From positions 1 to 8,944 of the forward strand of contig CALMVM010000483.1 in NCBI GenBank assembly GCA_937873255.1: a DNA stretch of 8,944 nt, given 5' to 3'. Below are positions 1 through 6,820 of this stretch, in pieces (within the stretch, counting starts at the first letter, position 1; each line of letters opens with the position of its first letter). The stretch comes from an uncultured Verrucomicrobiota bacterium (GTDB lineage: Bacteria > Verrucomicrobiota > Verrucomicrobiia > Chthoniobacterales > SZAS-18). The translations under genes and the position numbers were made by a program. Below the pieces are notes generated by a model, which saw nothing but the letters and a program-made list of their open reading frames with translations, ran no database searches and was not told the DNA's origin.

Positions 1-395
1 AGCCGCCCGGCTACCAGCCGCAGACGGTCCAGACGAAGATGGCCGGCTCCGTGGACAGCCGCACCGGCAAGGCGTCGGTCGCCGCGCTCGGCACGCCTCT
101 GGGCCGTTACGAGAAAGCCGTGGGCGACGCCATCGGCGCACGGTGGTATTTCCTGGTCAACGACAAGATGAGCACGCTCGTGCGCACGAGCGAGGTCAAG
201 GTCCACTTCGTCGTCACCCGCAGCGGCCGGATCATCGACACGCGCCTGAGCGGGGCCCACACGAACACGGCCCTCGCCGACATCTCGTTGGAGGCCGTGA
301 CCAACGCGGAAGTCCCGCCGATCGCCTCGGACGTGGCCGCGCGCCTGCCCGGCGGGCTGTTGGAAGGCGACGTCGTCGTCAGCTTCTTCGATTGA
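1..395 (+). CDS. TonB-like energy transducer, C-terminal part (5' end outside window)
   Basis: The reading frame is open from base 3 to the TGA at 393-395 and shows 130 residues. It continues without a stop above the first ATG at 39 (PPGYQPQTVQTK precedes it), so the gene very probably begins before the window and the ATG is internal. The Pro/Gln-containing lead fits the periplasmic linker of TonB-type proteins. The rest resembles a TonB/TolA C-terminal domain: an aromatic 'ARWYFLV' helix end, a beta strand 'EVKVHFVV' followed by 'SGRIIDTRLSG', a helix, 'EVPPIASDVAARLP', and a final strand 'VVVSFFD'. In this family the C-terminal domain crosses the periplasm and contacts outer-membrane TonB-dependent receptors, using proton motive force from ExbB/ExbD. 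An ExbB-like gene starts 47 bp downstream on the same strand, which supports the reading. A TolA-like or other periplasmic TonB_C protein is the main alternative. Confidence 0.72.
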   Translation, partial: PPGYQPQTVQTKMAGSVDSRTGKASVAALGTPLGRYEKAVGDAIGARWYFLVNDKMSTLVRTSEVKVHFVVTRSGRIIDTRLSGAHTNTALADISLEAVTNAEVPPIASDVAARLPGGLLEGDVVVSFFD

Positions 396-442
396 GCCGC
401 CCGGTTCGCTGCCTGCCAGAGATTCCTTGCCTTCCCGTCCGC

Positions 443-1126
443 GTGTCCACCGTTTTGTCGTCCGTCCCTCTCCCGCTCGCCAACGCCGTTTGGGACGCCT
501 TCGCGGGTTTCTTCGAGCGCGGCGGTCCGTTCATGGTGCCCCTCGCATTGTGCGCCGTCGCGGCGGTGGTGATCGCGATCCTGCGCTTGCGCGCGCTGCA
601 ACGCGAGCGCGTGCTGCCGCGTTTCCTGCGCGCGGCGATTGAAAAACTGACGCCCGGTACGGACGTGGGTCACCTGTGGCGGCTCGTGGATGAAAACCCG
701 GCGGCGCTGGCCCGCATCACGCGCGCCGGCTTGCAACAGCTCGACCAATCGCGCGAGGTCAGCGCCGACGCCGTGCAAACGGCCGCGCGCCGCGAACTCC
801 TGCGGCTCGAAGGCGGCCTGTCCGCGCTGGAATTGATCGTCGGCATCTCGCCGCTGCTCGGCCTGCTCGGAGCCATTTCCGGGTTGGTCGGCGTGTTCTC
901 CGACCTCGGCACGAACGGCGGCCTGGACAACCCCGCCGCCGACACCGGCGGCGTGGCCCTCGGGATCGCCGAGGCGCTCAACACGACGATCTTCGGCTTG
1001 GCCATCGCCATCCCGACGCTGGTGGTCTACACGTTTTTCACCCGGCGCGTGGAGCGTCTCGCGGTGGAGATGGAAAGCCTCCTCGCCAGCCTGATCTCGA
1101 AGTGTTTCCCGGACGGCGGGGAATGA
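443..1126 (+). CDS. MotA/TolQ/ExbB-family proton channel protein
   Basis: From a GTG at 443 this encodes 227 aa. Three hydrophobic segments are visible. TM1 spans about residues 30-48 after a short periplasmic N-terminus with 'ERGGPFMVPLAL'. TM2 spans about 128-152 with the family signature 'GISPLLGLLGAISGLVGVF'. TM3 spans about 178-199 with 'GIAEALNTTIFGLAIAIPTL'. A charged cytoplasmic loop lies between TM1 and TM2. This is the layout of ExbB/TolQ inner-membrane channels, which work with an ExbD/TolR partner to energise TonB or TolA. The same frame is open back to 143 but there overlaps the TonB-like gene in another frame. GTG443 and TTG455 are the first sensible starts, and ATG533 would cut into TM1. 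No Shine-Dalgarno is seen. It probably shares a transcript with the upstream gene. The expected exbD does not follow; the next gene is convergent and unrelated. ExbB versus TolQ cannot be settled from sequence alone. Confidence 0.85.
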   Translation: MSTVLSSVPLPLANAVWDAFAGFFERGGPFMVPLALCAVAAVVIAILRLRALQRERVLPRFLRAAIEKLTPGTDVGHLWRLVDENPAALARITRAGLQQLDQSREVSADAVQTAARRELLRLEGGLSALELIVGISPLLGLLGAISGLVGVFSDLGTNGGLDNPAADTGGVALGIAEALNTTIFGLAIAIPTLVVYTFFTRRVERLAVEMESLLASLISKCFPDGGE

Positions 1127-1190
1127 CCGGTACTGTTTTTGGCACGGAGCATTTGAAGACGGTTGTTATTCTTCGCTGAATATCAGCTCG

Positions 1191-1224
1191 TTCGTCTTAC
1201 AAAATCTCTGTTTTTTGAGACGAA
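1191..1224. repeat. 34-bp imperfect palindrome between convergent genes
   Basis: Arms TTCGTCTTACAAAA (1191-1204) and TTTTTTGAGACGAA (1211-1224) pair over 14 positions with one mismatch and one G-T wobble around the 6-nt loop TCTCTG. It sits between the stop of the ExbB-like gene and the stop of the convergent GloVer gene, so it may act as a bidirectional transcription end. The A and T runs lie inside the stem rather than after it, which is atypical for an intrinsic terminator. The rest of 1127-1289 shows no gene. Confidence 0.5.
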
Positions 1225-1257
1225 GCCAAAGCGTTCCTCTCTACCCTAATCATGACA

Positions 1258-1284
1258 GGGTCTGTCTCTGCGGTTGGACAGCCC
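1258..1284 (-). terminator. Possible stem-loop after the GloVer gene
   Basis: On the minus strand GGGCTGTC (1284-1277) pairs with GACAGACCC (1266-1258), with one bulged A and a 10-nt loop, beginning 5 nt after the TAG stop of the GloVer-repeat gene. No T-run follows, so this is only a candidate hairpin end or mRNA-stabilising structure. Confidence 0.3.
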
Positions 1285-1289
1285 CGTGG

Positions 1290-2843
1290 CTACTTGGAAA
1301 TGATCCGGTTGGTGGAAAAGTTGTAGAAATAACGCACGCCATCCGTGTTGTAGCGGCCCGGATGGTTGGGATCGGGGTAGTAGTACAAGAAGGCGTTCAG
1401 ACTGAAATCGTACAAGTATGGGAACGGGAAGGTCGGCGACGTGTAGAAGAACGTGCTGCTGGCGAAATCGTACAAGTACACGCCACTTTGACCATCCTGA
1501 GCGTCCAATACATACTCGTAGCCCAAGTCGAAGTGATAAAGATACTGCGCGTTGTCTAGGAATGCATAGTAGCCGAACGGTCTACCACCGGAAAATTCCA
1601 AGTAGTAAACCCCCTCGGTCAACGCCACTTGCCCCGTGAAGAAACCCGGCTGGGTCGAAACCGCCAACTCGAAAAGATGGCCGTATCTATCGTTGTCGGT
1701 TGAAGTGATAGGGGTAGTCCCATAGAAATGCCCGTTGGCCCCCTGCACCAAGGCACCGCTGGGGCTTGTTCCCTCGTCACCACCAAAGTTGTACAGCGTG
1801 GTCAGCGCACCCGTTGGGGTAATCTGGAACAGCGTGCCGAAACCAAAATAGGTGGAATCATTGGAATTGACCCCACCCGAGTTGGTCGTGCCGTAGAAGT
1901 TGCCGTCGGCGGCCAGAGTCAGACCTGCCTGTAACGATTCACCATCGCCGCCAGTAAACTGGTGAAGCGTGGTCAACACGCCGGTCGGCGTCAACCGGAA
2001 CACCGTGCCGTGATGAAAGGTGCCATCGTTAACGGTCGTGCCGTAGAAATTGCCGTCGGCGGTCTGCACCAATCCACCGTTGGAGAAATCGCCATCACTG
2101 CCACCGGAAAAAGTGTAAAGAGTCGTCAGGCGACCATCCGGCGTGATCCGAAACACGGTGCCTCTATAGGGATAACTATTGCTATGGGTGACGCCGTAGA
2201 AATTGCCATCGCTGCCTTGCAGCAGCTTCCCGTCGGGAAACTGACCATCGGTGCTGGCAGAAGTGTAAAGGGCAGTAAAGTTCCCGTCCGGCGTGATCCG
2301 AAAGATGCTGACAAAACTGATGGTGCCATCAGCGGAAGCCGTTCCGTAGAAGTTGCCGTCGCGCCCCTGGATTAAAGCCCCCGCGGCTGTATTGCTGAAA
2401 CGATGGAGCGTGGTCAGCACGCCCGCCGGCGTGAGTTGAAAGATCGTTCCATTGTTTCGTTGCGTGGTAAGCCCGACCACGCCGGAAGTGCTTCCGTAGA
2501 GATTGCCGTCGCTGCCTTGAATCACCCCGGCGACAGGCTCCGATCCGTCATTGCCGGTGCCGAAGCTATAAAGAGTCGTCACCACACCGGCAGGAGTCGC
2601 TTTGAACACCGTGCCGTAGCCAAAGGCTCCGCCGTTGCTGGTCGTGCCGTAAAGATCGCCGTCGCTGCCCAACGTCAACGCACCGCTGGGCAAAGTCCCG
2701 TTGCTGCCTCTAAAGGCGGCGATATTTTTCAACGTCGCAGCCACCTGCCCCCGCGCAGGCACTTGCCCGAACATGACAAGACCTGCACCGAAAAGAGCGA
2801 AGAATATGCACTGACAGGAACCACGCAGAGCGGAATGTTTCAT
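1290..2843 (-). CDS. Secreted GloVer-repeat protein (predicted seven-bladed beta-propeller) with aromatic C-terminal module
   Basis: From ATG2843 this encodes 517 aa. Residues 1-32 form a signal peptide: basic start MKHSALR, hydrophobic core CIFFALFGAGLVMFG, probable cleavage near ARG-Q at 30-33. The open frame runs further up to a GTG at 2915, but that would bury the signal peptide, so I chose the ATG. Residues 38-396 hold seven tandem repeats of 46-57 aa starting near 38, 91, 146, 192, 242, 293 and 350. The consensus is roughly LY-F--G-DG--P-G-L-QG-DGNFYGTT----GTVF-ITP-G-LTT, the Gloeobacter/Verrucomicrobium repeat (TIGR03803-type). Seven such units suggest a closed seven-bladed propeller (inference). 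Residues 397-517 are a different, Tyr/Phe-rich module. No enzyme motif is seen; function is unknown, presumably extracellular or cell-surface. GC content is lower than in neighbouring genes, which suggests a different history. The gene appears monocistronic. Confidence 0.88.
   Translation of the reverse strand: MKHSALRGSCQCIFFALFGAGLVMFGQVPARGQVAATLKNIAAFRGSNGTLPSGALTLGSDGDLYGTTSNGGAFGYGTVFKATPAGVVTTLYSFGTGNDGSEPVAGVIQGSDGNLYGSTSGVVGLTTQRNNGTIFQLTPAGVLTTLHRFSNTAAGALIQGRDGNFYGTASADGTISFVSIFRITPDGNFTALYTSASTDGQFPDGKLLQGSDGNFYGVTHSNSYPYRGTVFRITPDGRLTTLYTFSGGSDGDFSNGGLVQTADGNFYGTTVNDGTFHHGTVFRLTPTGVLTTLHQFTGGDGESLQAGLTLAADGNFYGTTNSGGVNSNDSTYFGFGTLFQITPTGALTTLYNFGGDEGTSPSGALVQGANGHFYGTTPITSTDNDRYGHLFELAVSTQPGFFTGQVALTEGVYYLEFSGGRPFGYYAFLDNAQYLYHFDLGYEYVLDAQDGQSGVYLYDFASSTFFYTSPTFPFPYLYDFSLNAFLYYYPDPNHPGRYNTDGVRYFYNFSTNRIISK
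1293..1655 (-). other. Tyr/Phe-rich C-terminal module of the GloVer protein
   Basis: Residues 397-517 follow the propeller repeats and are packed with aromatic residues. A short motif recurs four times: YLYHF, YLYDF, YLYDF and YFYNF, with start-to-start spacings of 22, 20 and 29 residues, each followed by a hydrophobic/aromatic strand such as FFYTS or FLYYY. The end (GVRYFYNFSTNRIISK) is not a PEP-CTERM or LPXTG-type sorting signal and has no membrane anchor. It may be a beta-rich surface-attachment or secretion module. I recall similar ends on other verrucomicrobial secreted proteins but cannot name a family. Confidence 0.6.
1656..2732 (-). repeat. Seven coding tandem repeats (GloVer repeats, about 140-170 bp each)
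   Basis: The seven protein repeats are also visible as degenerate DNA repeats. The plus-strand pieces GCCGTAGAAATTGCCGTC and GCCGTAGAAGTTGCCGTC (encoding GNFYG) and GTGGTCAGCACGCC-like pieces (encoding GVLTT) recur at repeat intervals. Copies are diverged, so this is an old internal amplification rather than a recent expansion. Confidence 0.85.
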
Positions 2844-2897
2844 AGAAAGAAGAATATGAAGCCCACGGACGCGAAGATGATGTATGACAAAACTTGG

Positions 2898-2924
2898 ATA
2901 GTATCGGCGATCCACTCAAGTCAA
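2898..2924 (-). promoter_or_regulatory. Weak sigma70-like promoter candidate for the GloVer gene
   Basis: On the minus strand TTGACT (2924-2919) and TACTAT (2903-2898) are separated by 15 bp, leaving roughly 50 nt of leader before ATG2843. The -35 box matches 5 of 6 and the -10 box 4 of 6 of the sigma70 consensus. The spacing is short, so this is tentative. Confidence 0.25.
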
Positions 2925-2936
2925 ATTTATCTACCA

Positions 2937-2946
2937 AGATGCATCT
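2937..2946. promoter_or_regulatory. 10-bp perfect palindrome upstream of the GloVer promoter candidate
   Basis: AGATGCATCT is self-complementary and lies about 12 bp above the candidate -35 box. It could be a small operator half-pair, but a palindrome of this size can easily arise by chance. Confidence 0.2.
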
Positions 2947-2952
2947 AAACAG

Positions 2953-3093
2953 GTCTCACAAAACACTGGTTTTCGGGATGTGTCATTCTGCGCTGTAACA
3001 TCTTCGGTAACGCCGCCTAGACAGCATTGTCTCAAAAACTCGTCTCACAAATCAATGTCTCAAAGCGGCGAGCAGAGATGAGTTTAAGAGACA
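2953..3093. repeat. Cluster of GTCTCA(A/C)AA motifs in the intergenic region 2844-3140
   Basis: GTCTCACAAA occurs at 2953-2962 and 3042-3051, GTCTCAAAAA at 3029-3038, GTCTCAAAG at 3057-3065, and the inverted form TTTAAGAGAC at 3083-3092. The last two can form a stem downstream of the second Hsp70 gene's stop, with a 2-nt bulge and no clear T-run. A further inverted copy, TTTTTGAGAC, is at 1212-1221 on the other side of the GloVer gene. The 297-nt gap between ATG2843 and the Hsp70 stop holds no gene that I can support. Confidence 0.5.
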
Positions 3094-3140
3094 CGGCCTC
3101 GCAGCCACAAAGAATGAACATCGCATCGTTTTCGATTTGA

Positions 3141-5912
3141 TCATCCTTTCAACTCCAGCCCGAACGGCAGACTTTCGCCGAACGCCTCGCTGCGTTCCTC
3201 CGTGCGCAACTCCCCGCCCGCGCGCACCAGATCGACGAAATGCCCCGGCGCGCCGTGCCTCTCCAGCCAACCCAACGCCGTATCACGTGTCGCGTCCGAC
3301 ACGTCCCGAAACCGGTCGCCGGTGCGCCGGGCGATCTGCACCAACGCGAACGCCACCTCCTCGTCCGGCCCCGGTAATTTCGCCAGCCGCGCGATCCACG
3401 TTTCCACGTCCTCGGCGGGCACGAGCGTGTTGAGCGGACCGTAAAGCGGCACGCGCGCGCCGAGACGCCCGAGCGTCCACACCTGTGCGCGCTGCCGGTC
3501 GCCCGCGTCGGCCGCCGTCAACGAACCGAGCAGCCGCGCGCCGAAGTCGAGTTTCGCCGGGGCATCGAGCCATTCGAGCGAACCGAGCAGCCGCCGGATT
3601 TCCGCGCGCTCGTGCGAGCCCCAACCCGCCGTGGTGTCCTTGCGGATTTCGGCGAGGAGCGGCGCGGCGAGGGCGCGCTGCTGGCCGGCGGTCAATCCCC
3701 CGGCGATGCGCCGCCACAGAATCCACCATTCCGCGCGGCAAAGCTCGTTCTTCGGGTGCGCGACCTTTTTCTCGGACAAGCGCCACGTCTGCGCCGTCCG
3801 CCAATCGTCCACGGCATACCCGTATCCGGGTCGCAGGCAAAATCCGAGCAGGTTCAACCAGCGCGCCTCGTGGATCGGGCCCCGCGCGCGGGCGGGTTCG
3901 AGTTCCATCAATTCTTCCCACAGCGCCCGCAAAAGCGACGGCGGCCATTCCGACCGCGTGAGGCCCAGGGTGGATTCCAGACGTTTGACGAGGCTCTCGA
4001 CGGCGGCCGTGTCGTTGCCCTCGAACGGCTCGCGCACGAGTGTCCGTCCGCGCGCGGCGGTGTCCTCGTCCACGATGCCGGCGCGTTCGCCCTCGGCGGC
4101 GTGGGCGTCGAGTTCGGTGCGGGTGGCCGCGCGCACGTCGAAGGGCAGTTTCCACTGGCGATTTTTTCCTCCCGCTTCCGCGCACCAGACTTCCAGCGTG
4201 CCGATCTCCGTCAACCGCGCGTGCAGCCGCACGGGTACGGTGTCGCTGCCCTCCGCGCCGGGTCGGCCGCGCAGGGCGGTGCGCACGGGCGGCAACGCGG
4301 AGAGTTCGAGCGGATCGGGCACCACGACATCGCCGGGTTGGTCGCGCGTGCGCGTGCTGGAAACGTACAGCGGGAACTCCGCCGGCTGCCGGATGCGCAG
4401 GTCGAACGCCCGCCCCGCCAGATCGACCTCCGCGCCTTCCGCCAATCCCATCGGCGCGAGACAGACCGCCGCCGGCTGCCCGTCCCCGCCGCGCACCCCG
4501 AGATAATACGCCCGCGCCAACCCGCCGCTGATCTTCAGACCGACCCCGCGCCGGGCCAGTCCGAATCTCGCCGCGCCGAGCGCCACCGCGAGATCGAGCC
4601 GTTCGTTGTCCAGTACCGCCAGCCGCGCGTCGCCGTACCACGAGCCGAGCACTTCCAGGAAACGCTCGCGCAACACCGGCGACTCGAAGAATCCACCGTT
4701 GAACAGCACCGCGTCCGGCCGCCCGCCGTGCGCCGACAGGAACGCCGCGACGTATCTCGTGATCGCCGGGTCCGCCGCGTACGGCAATCCGAACTCCTGG
4801 AACCCCGAGCCGAATCCCCGCCGCGCCGGCCGTGCGTCCGGTCCCACGCGCGGCAGGAATCCGTCCGTGAGCAGCGTCCGCACTTCGTCGCGGGTCAGCT
4901 CGACCTGCCGCGCGCCGCCGATCAACCGCGCGCCGGCGGCCGCCGGGAGGTTGATCGTCCAGCGTTCGGGCGCGTCGGCGGCTAATAAGATTTCCTTCGT
5001 CTGCTGGCAACGCCGGATGAGCACGGCCCACACGCGTGGTTCCAGCTTGCCGCCGAGGCGCGTCTCGACGTGGTGCGCCAACGCGAGGTCGAGGTTGTCG
5101 CCGCCGAGAATGAGATGGTCGCCGACCGCGAGGCGGTGGAAGTTCACCGGTGCGTTGGACCCCGAGCCGGGTCGGGCTTCGATGAGGGTCAGGTCGGTCG
5201 TGCCGCCGCCGATGTCGCAGACCAGCACGCGTTGGCCGGGCGTCATTTTCTCCGGCGAATCCCCGTGCCGCGCCATCCAGGCGTAGAACGCAGATTGGGG
5301 TTCTTCGAGCAGGACAATCCTGGGCAACCCGGCGCGGCGCGCGGCGGTGACGGTCAACTCGCGCGCGACCTCGTCGAAGGACGCCGGGATCGTGACGATC
5401 ACGTCCTGACCCTCCAACGGGTCTTCGGGATGCGCGGCGTTCCACGCGGCGCGCAGGTGGCCGAGGTAACGCGCGCTCACCTCCGCCGGCGGCAGTTTCC
5501 GCACGTCCGGCGCGCCCTGCCACGGCAGCAGGTCGGCGGTGCGGTCAACCCCGCTGTGACTCAGCCACGATTTGGCCGACACGACCAGCCGCCCGGGAAC
5601 GTCCGCGCCGCGTTCGCGCGCCAGCGTGCCGACGATGTGGTCCGCCGCCGCGCCGTCCGGCCGGTCCCACGGCAGGCGCGAGGCTCCATCTGCGAATTGC
5701 CCGCCGAACGGCTCGTAATGGAACGAGGGCAGCGTGTCGCGCGCCTCGACCTCGCCGGGCGCGACGAGTTGCGGCACGGGGAACGTTTTCACCGCCCGCG
5801 CCGCCTCGCCGCGCGCCGCCGTGTCCACGAACGCCACGGCGGAGTTCGTCGTGCCCAAGTCAATCCCGACGACGAAACGCGCGGGGAATCGTTCGGACCC
5901 GGTGGAATTCAT
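3141..5912 (-). CDS. Hsp70-family protein with long C-terminal extension (DUF3731-like)
   Basis: This encodes 923 aa from ATG5912. Residues 1-455 form an actin/Hsp70-type ATPase domain: phosphate-1 loop GIDLGTTNS (16-24), the AKSWLSHS segment (K114, equivalent to the catalytic Lys region of DnaK), LLEEPQSAFYAW (201-212), phosphate-2 CDIGGGTTDLTLIE (232-245), and an adenosine-type motif FNGGFFESPVLRERF (404-418). Residues about 456-600 resemble a reduced beta substrate-binding domain (VPVRLHARLTEIGTLEVW). Residues about 600-923 are an extra, mostly helical region with 13 tryptophans between 656 and 882, which I match from memory to DUF3731; it replaces the DnaK lid. The expected role is an ATP-driven chaperone or remodeller with a private client; clients are unknown. 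The start lies 9 bp after the glycosyltransferase stop, with no Shine-Dalgarno, so it is probably translationally coupled. It is a paralog of the 606-aa Hsp70 upstream in the operon. No DnaJ or GrpE gene is in the window. Confidence 0.9.
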   Translation of the reverse strand: MNSTGSERFPARFVVGIDLGTTNSAVAFVDTAARGEAARAVKTFPVPQLVAPGEVEARDTLPSFHYEPFGGQFADGASRLPWDRPDGAAADHIVGTLARERGADVPGRLVVSAKSWLSHSGVDRTADLLPWQGAPDVRKLPPAEVSARYLGHLRAAWNAAHPEDPLEGQDVIVTIPASFDEVARELTVTAARRAGLPRIVLLEEPQSAFYAWMARHGDSPEKMTPGQRVLVCDIGGGTTDLTLIEARPGSGSNAPVNFHRLAVGDHLILGGDNLDLALAHHVETRLGGKLEPRVWAVLIRRCQQTKEILLAADAPERWTINLPAAAGARLIGGARQVELTRDEVRTLLTDGFLPRVGPDARPARRGFGSGFQEFGLPYAADPAITRYVAAFLSAHGGRPDAVLFNGGFFESPVLRERFLEVLGSWYGDARLAVLDNERLDLAVALGAARFGLARRGVGLKISGGLARAYYLGVRGGDGQPAAVCLAPMGLAEGAEVDLAGRAFDLRIRQPAEFPLYVSSTRTRDQPGDVVVPDPLELSALPPVRTALRGRPGAEGSDTVPVRLHARLTEIGTLEVWCAEAGGKNRQWKLPFDVRAATRTELDAHAAEGERAGIVDEDTAARGRTLVREPFEGNDTAAVESLVKRLESTLGLTRSEWPPSLLRALWEELMELEPARARGPIHEARWLNLLGFCLRPGYGYAVDDWRTAQTWRLSEKKVAHPKNELCRAEWWILWRRIAGGLTAGQQRALAAPLLAEIRKDTTAGWGSHERAEIRRLLGSLEWLDAPAKLDFGARLLGSLTAADAGDRQRAQVWTLGRLGARVPLYGPLNTLVPAEDVETWIARLAKLPGPDEEVAFALVQIARRTGDRFRDVSDATRDTALGWLERHGAPGHFVDLVRAGGELRTEERSEAFGESLPFGLELKG

Positions 5913-5921
5913 GCGGAGAAT

Positions 5922-6809
5922 CTATCCGTCCACCAGCGCGTCCCACGCGCGCATTGCCCGGCGCTTAGCGCGTTGCAGACGAGGGCGAAGACCCTGCGGA
6001 CTGGAGGCGCGGGTGAGGATCTGCGCGTGCCATTCGTCGAGTTCGGCCGGCGTCAGATGCCGGTAAAACAACTCGTGGATCGGCCGGGGCGACGCCATCG
6101 ACACGCCCGCCCAATGGATCAGGTAGGGTCGCCGGTTTTCGTCGCGCCAGAACCGCTCGTAATCCTCGTCGTGGTAATCGCCCGCCCAAGTGGATTCCAT
6201 GTTCACGGGGGGCAGGGTGACGTTGCTGATGGGCACGCCGGAGACGAGCCGCAAAAGGTTGATGCCGGGTTGGTCGCCGATGGGATAGAGACAGGTCTCG
6301 CGGTGCTCGGGCGCGTGCGCGACGCGGTGCAGCGTCTCGAAGTTCTCGAACAGCGGCCGGTCGCACGCGAACTGCCCGGCGTTGAACACCTCCCTTTGCC
6401 AGTTGGTCGAACTCCGCCGGAACATCTCGCGCGATTGGGAAGTCATCGTGTTGCTCGGGTCGCGCCAGTGCCCGCACGAAGCGACAAACCCTTCGTCGGG
6501 TAATAACACCTCCTCCGGGTTGCGCAGGAAGACGATGTCGGAGTCCGCGTATTGGTAATTCGCGGTCAGGAAGCACGAATACTTGCGCGTCATCGGGTGC
6601 GCGCCGATGCGCTTGACCCAATCGCTGACCTCCGGCACGTGCCGCCATTCGCAACCCTCGGGCAGCGGGAATTCGCTGTCCGCGTCGTCCGAATACGGGA
6701 TGACCCACACGGGGAGTTGGCACCCGGTCGCGCGCAACGAACGCACCATCGCCAACAACCGCAGCCGCACGGGCGCGCTCGCCATGGTGATGATTTTGTC
6801 GAGTTTCAT
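5922..6809 (-). CDS. Putative GT-A-fold glycosyltransferase (nucleotide-diphospho-sugar transferase-like)
   Basis: This encodes 295 aa from ATG6809 (MKLDKIITMAS). There is no signal peptide or membrane segment, so it is predicted cytosolic. The N-terminal third looks like a Rossmann-type nucleotide-sugar domain with VRLRLLAMVRSLRATG and PVWVIPYS. A DxD motif sits in YADSDIVFLRNPEEVL (D89-S90-D91), the usual metal and nucleotide-sugar ligand. Further family-like landmarks are VFNAGQFACDR (141-151), DQPGINLL (179-186) and YLIHWAG (229-235), an order seen in GT8/GT77-like enzymes. The C-terminus is basic (RPRLQRAKRRAMRAW). Donor and acceptor are unknown. It lies between two Hsp70-family genes, 92 bp after the first and 9 bp before the second, so it is likely co-transcribed and may act on the same client or on the chaperones (inference). 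The family assignment rests on motif recognition only. Confidence 0.7.
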   Translation of the reverse strand: MKLDKIITMASAPVRLRLLAMVRSLRATGCQLPVWVIPYSDDADSEFPLPEGCEWRHVPEVSDWVKRIGAHPMTRKYSCFLTANYQYADSDIVFLRNPEEVLLPDEGFVASCGHWRDPSNTMTSQSREMFRRSSTNWQREVFNAGQFACDRPLFENFETLHRVAHAPEHRETCLYPIGDQPGINLLRLVSGVPISNVTLPPVNMESTWAGDYHDEDYERFWRDENRRPYLIHWAGVSMASPRPIHELFYRHLTPAELDEWHAQILTRASSPQGLRPRLQRAKRRAMRAWDALVDG

Positions 6810-6820
6810 GGGAGCGGTTT

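Noticed and set aside
143..442. Upstream extension of the ExbB-like frame to ATG143
   Set aside because: It overlaps the TonB-like coding sequence and gives an Arg/His/Pro-rich peptide unlike an ExbB N-terminus.
1124..1150. Intrinsic terminator directly after the ExbB-like stop, near the TTTTT at 1136-1140
   Set aside because: Only a 5-bp TTCCC/GGGAA stem overlapping the stop codon is seen, and it is not adjacent to the T-run.
2844..2915. N-terminal extension of the GloVer protein to GTG2915
   Set aside because: It would place about 24 residues ahead of a good signal peptide.
2953..3065. CRISPR-like array of GTCTCAAA repeats
   Set aside because: The repeats are only 8-10 bp and spaced 13-89 bp irregularly, with no repeat/spacer structure.
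3283..5523. Minus-strand open frame of 746 codons inside the second Hsp70 gene
   Set aside because: It is a frame-shifted shadow of the Hsp70 gene, dominated by Arg, Ala and Gly, with no domain. The same applies to 7080-8747.
3141..5912. The Hsp70s as MreB or ParM-like actin homologs
   Set aside because: The GIDLGTTNS and CDIGGGTTD motifs occur in both superfamilies, but the ARELT/EEPQAALYAW segments and the following substrate-binding-like region fit Hsp70.
5070..6503. Long plus-strand open frame of 477 codons
   Set aside because: It lies antisense to the second Hsp70 and the glycosyltransferase, is rich in Arg/Gly/Ala/Val with no recognisable domain, and follows from high GC at third positions.
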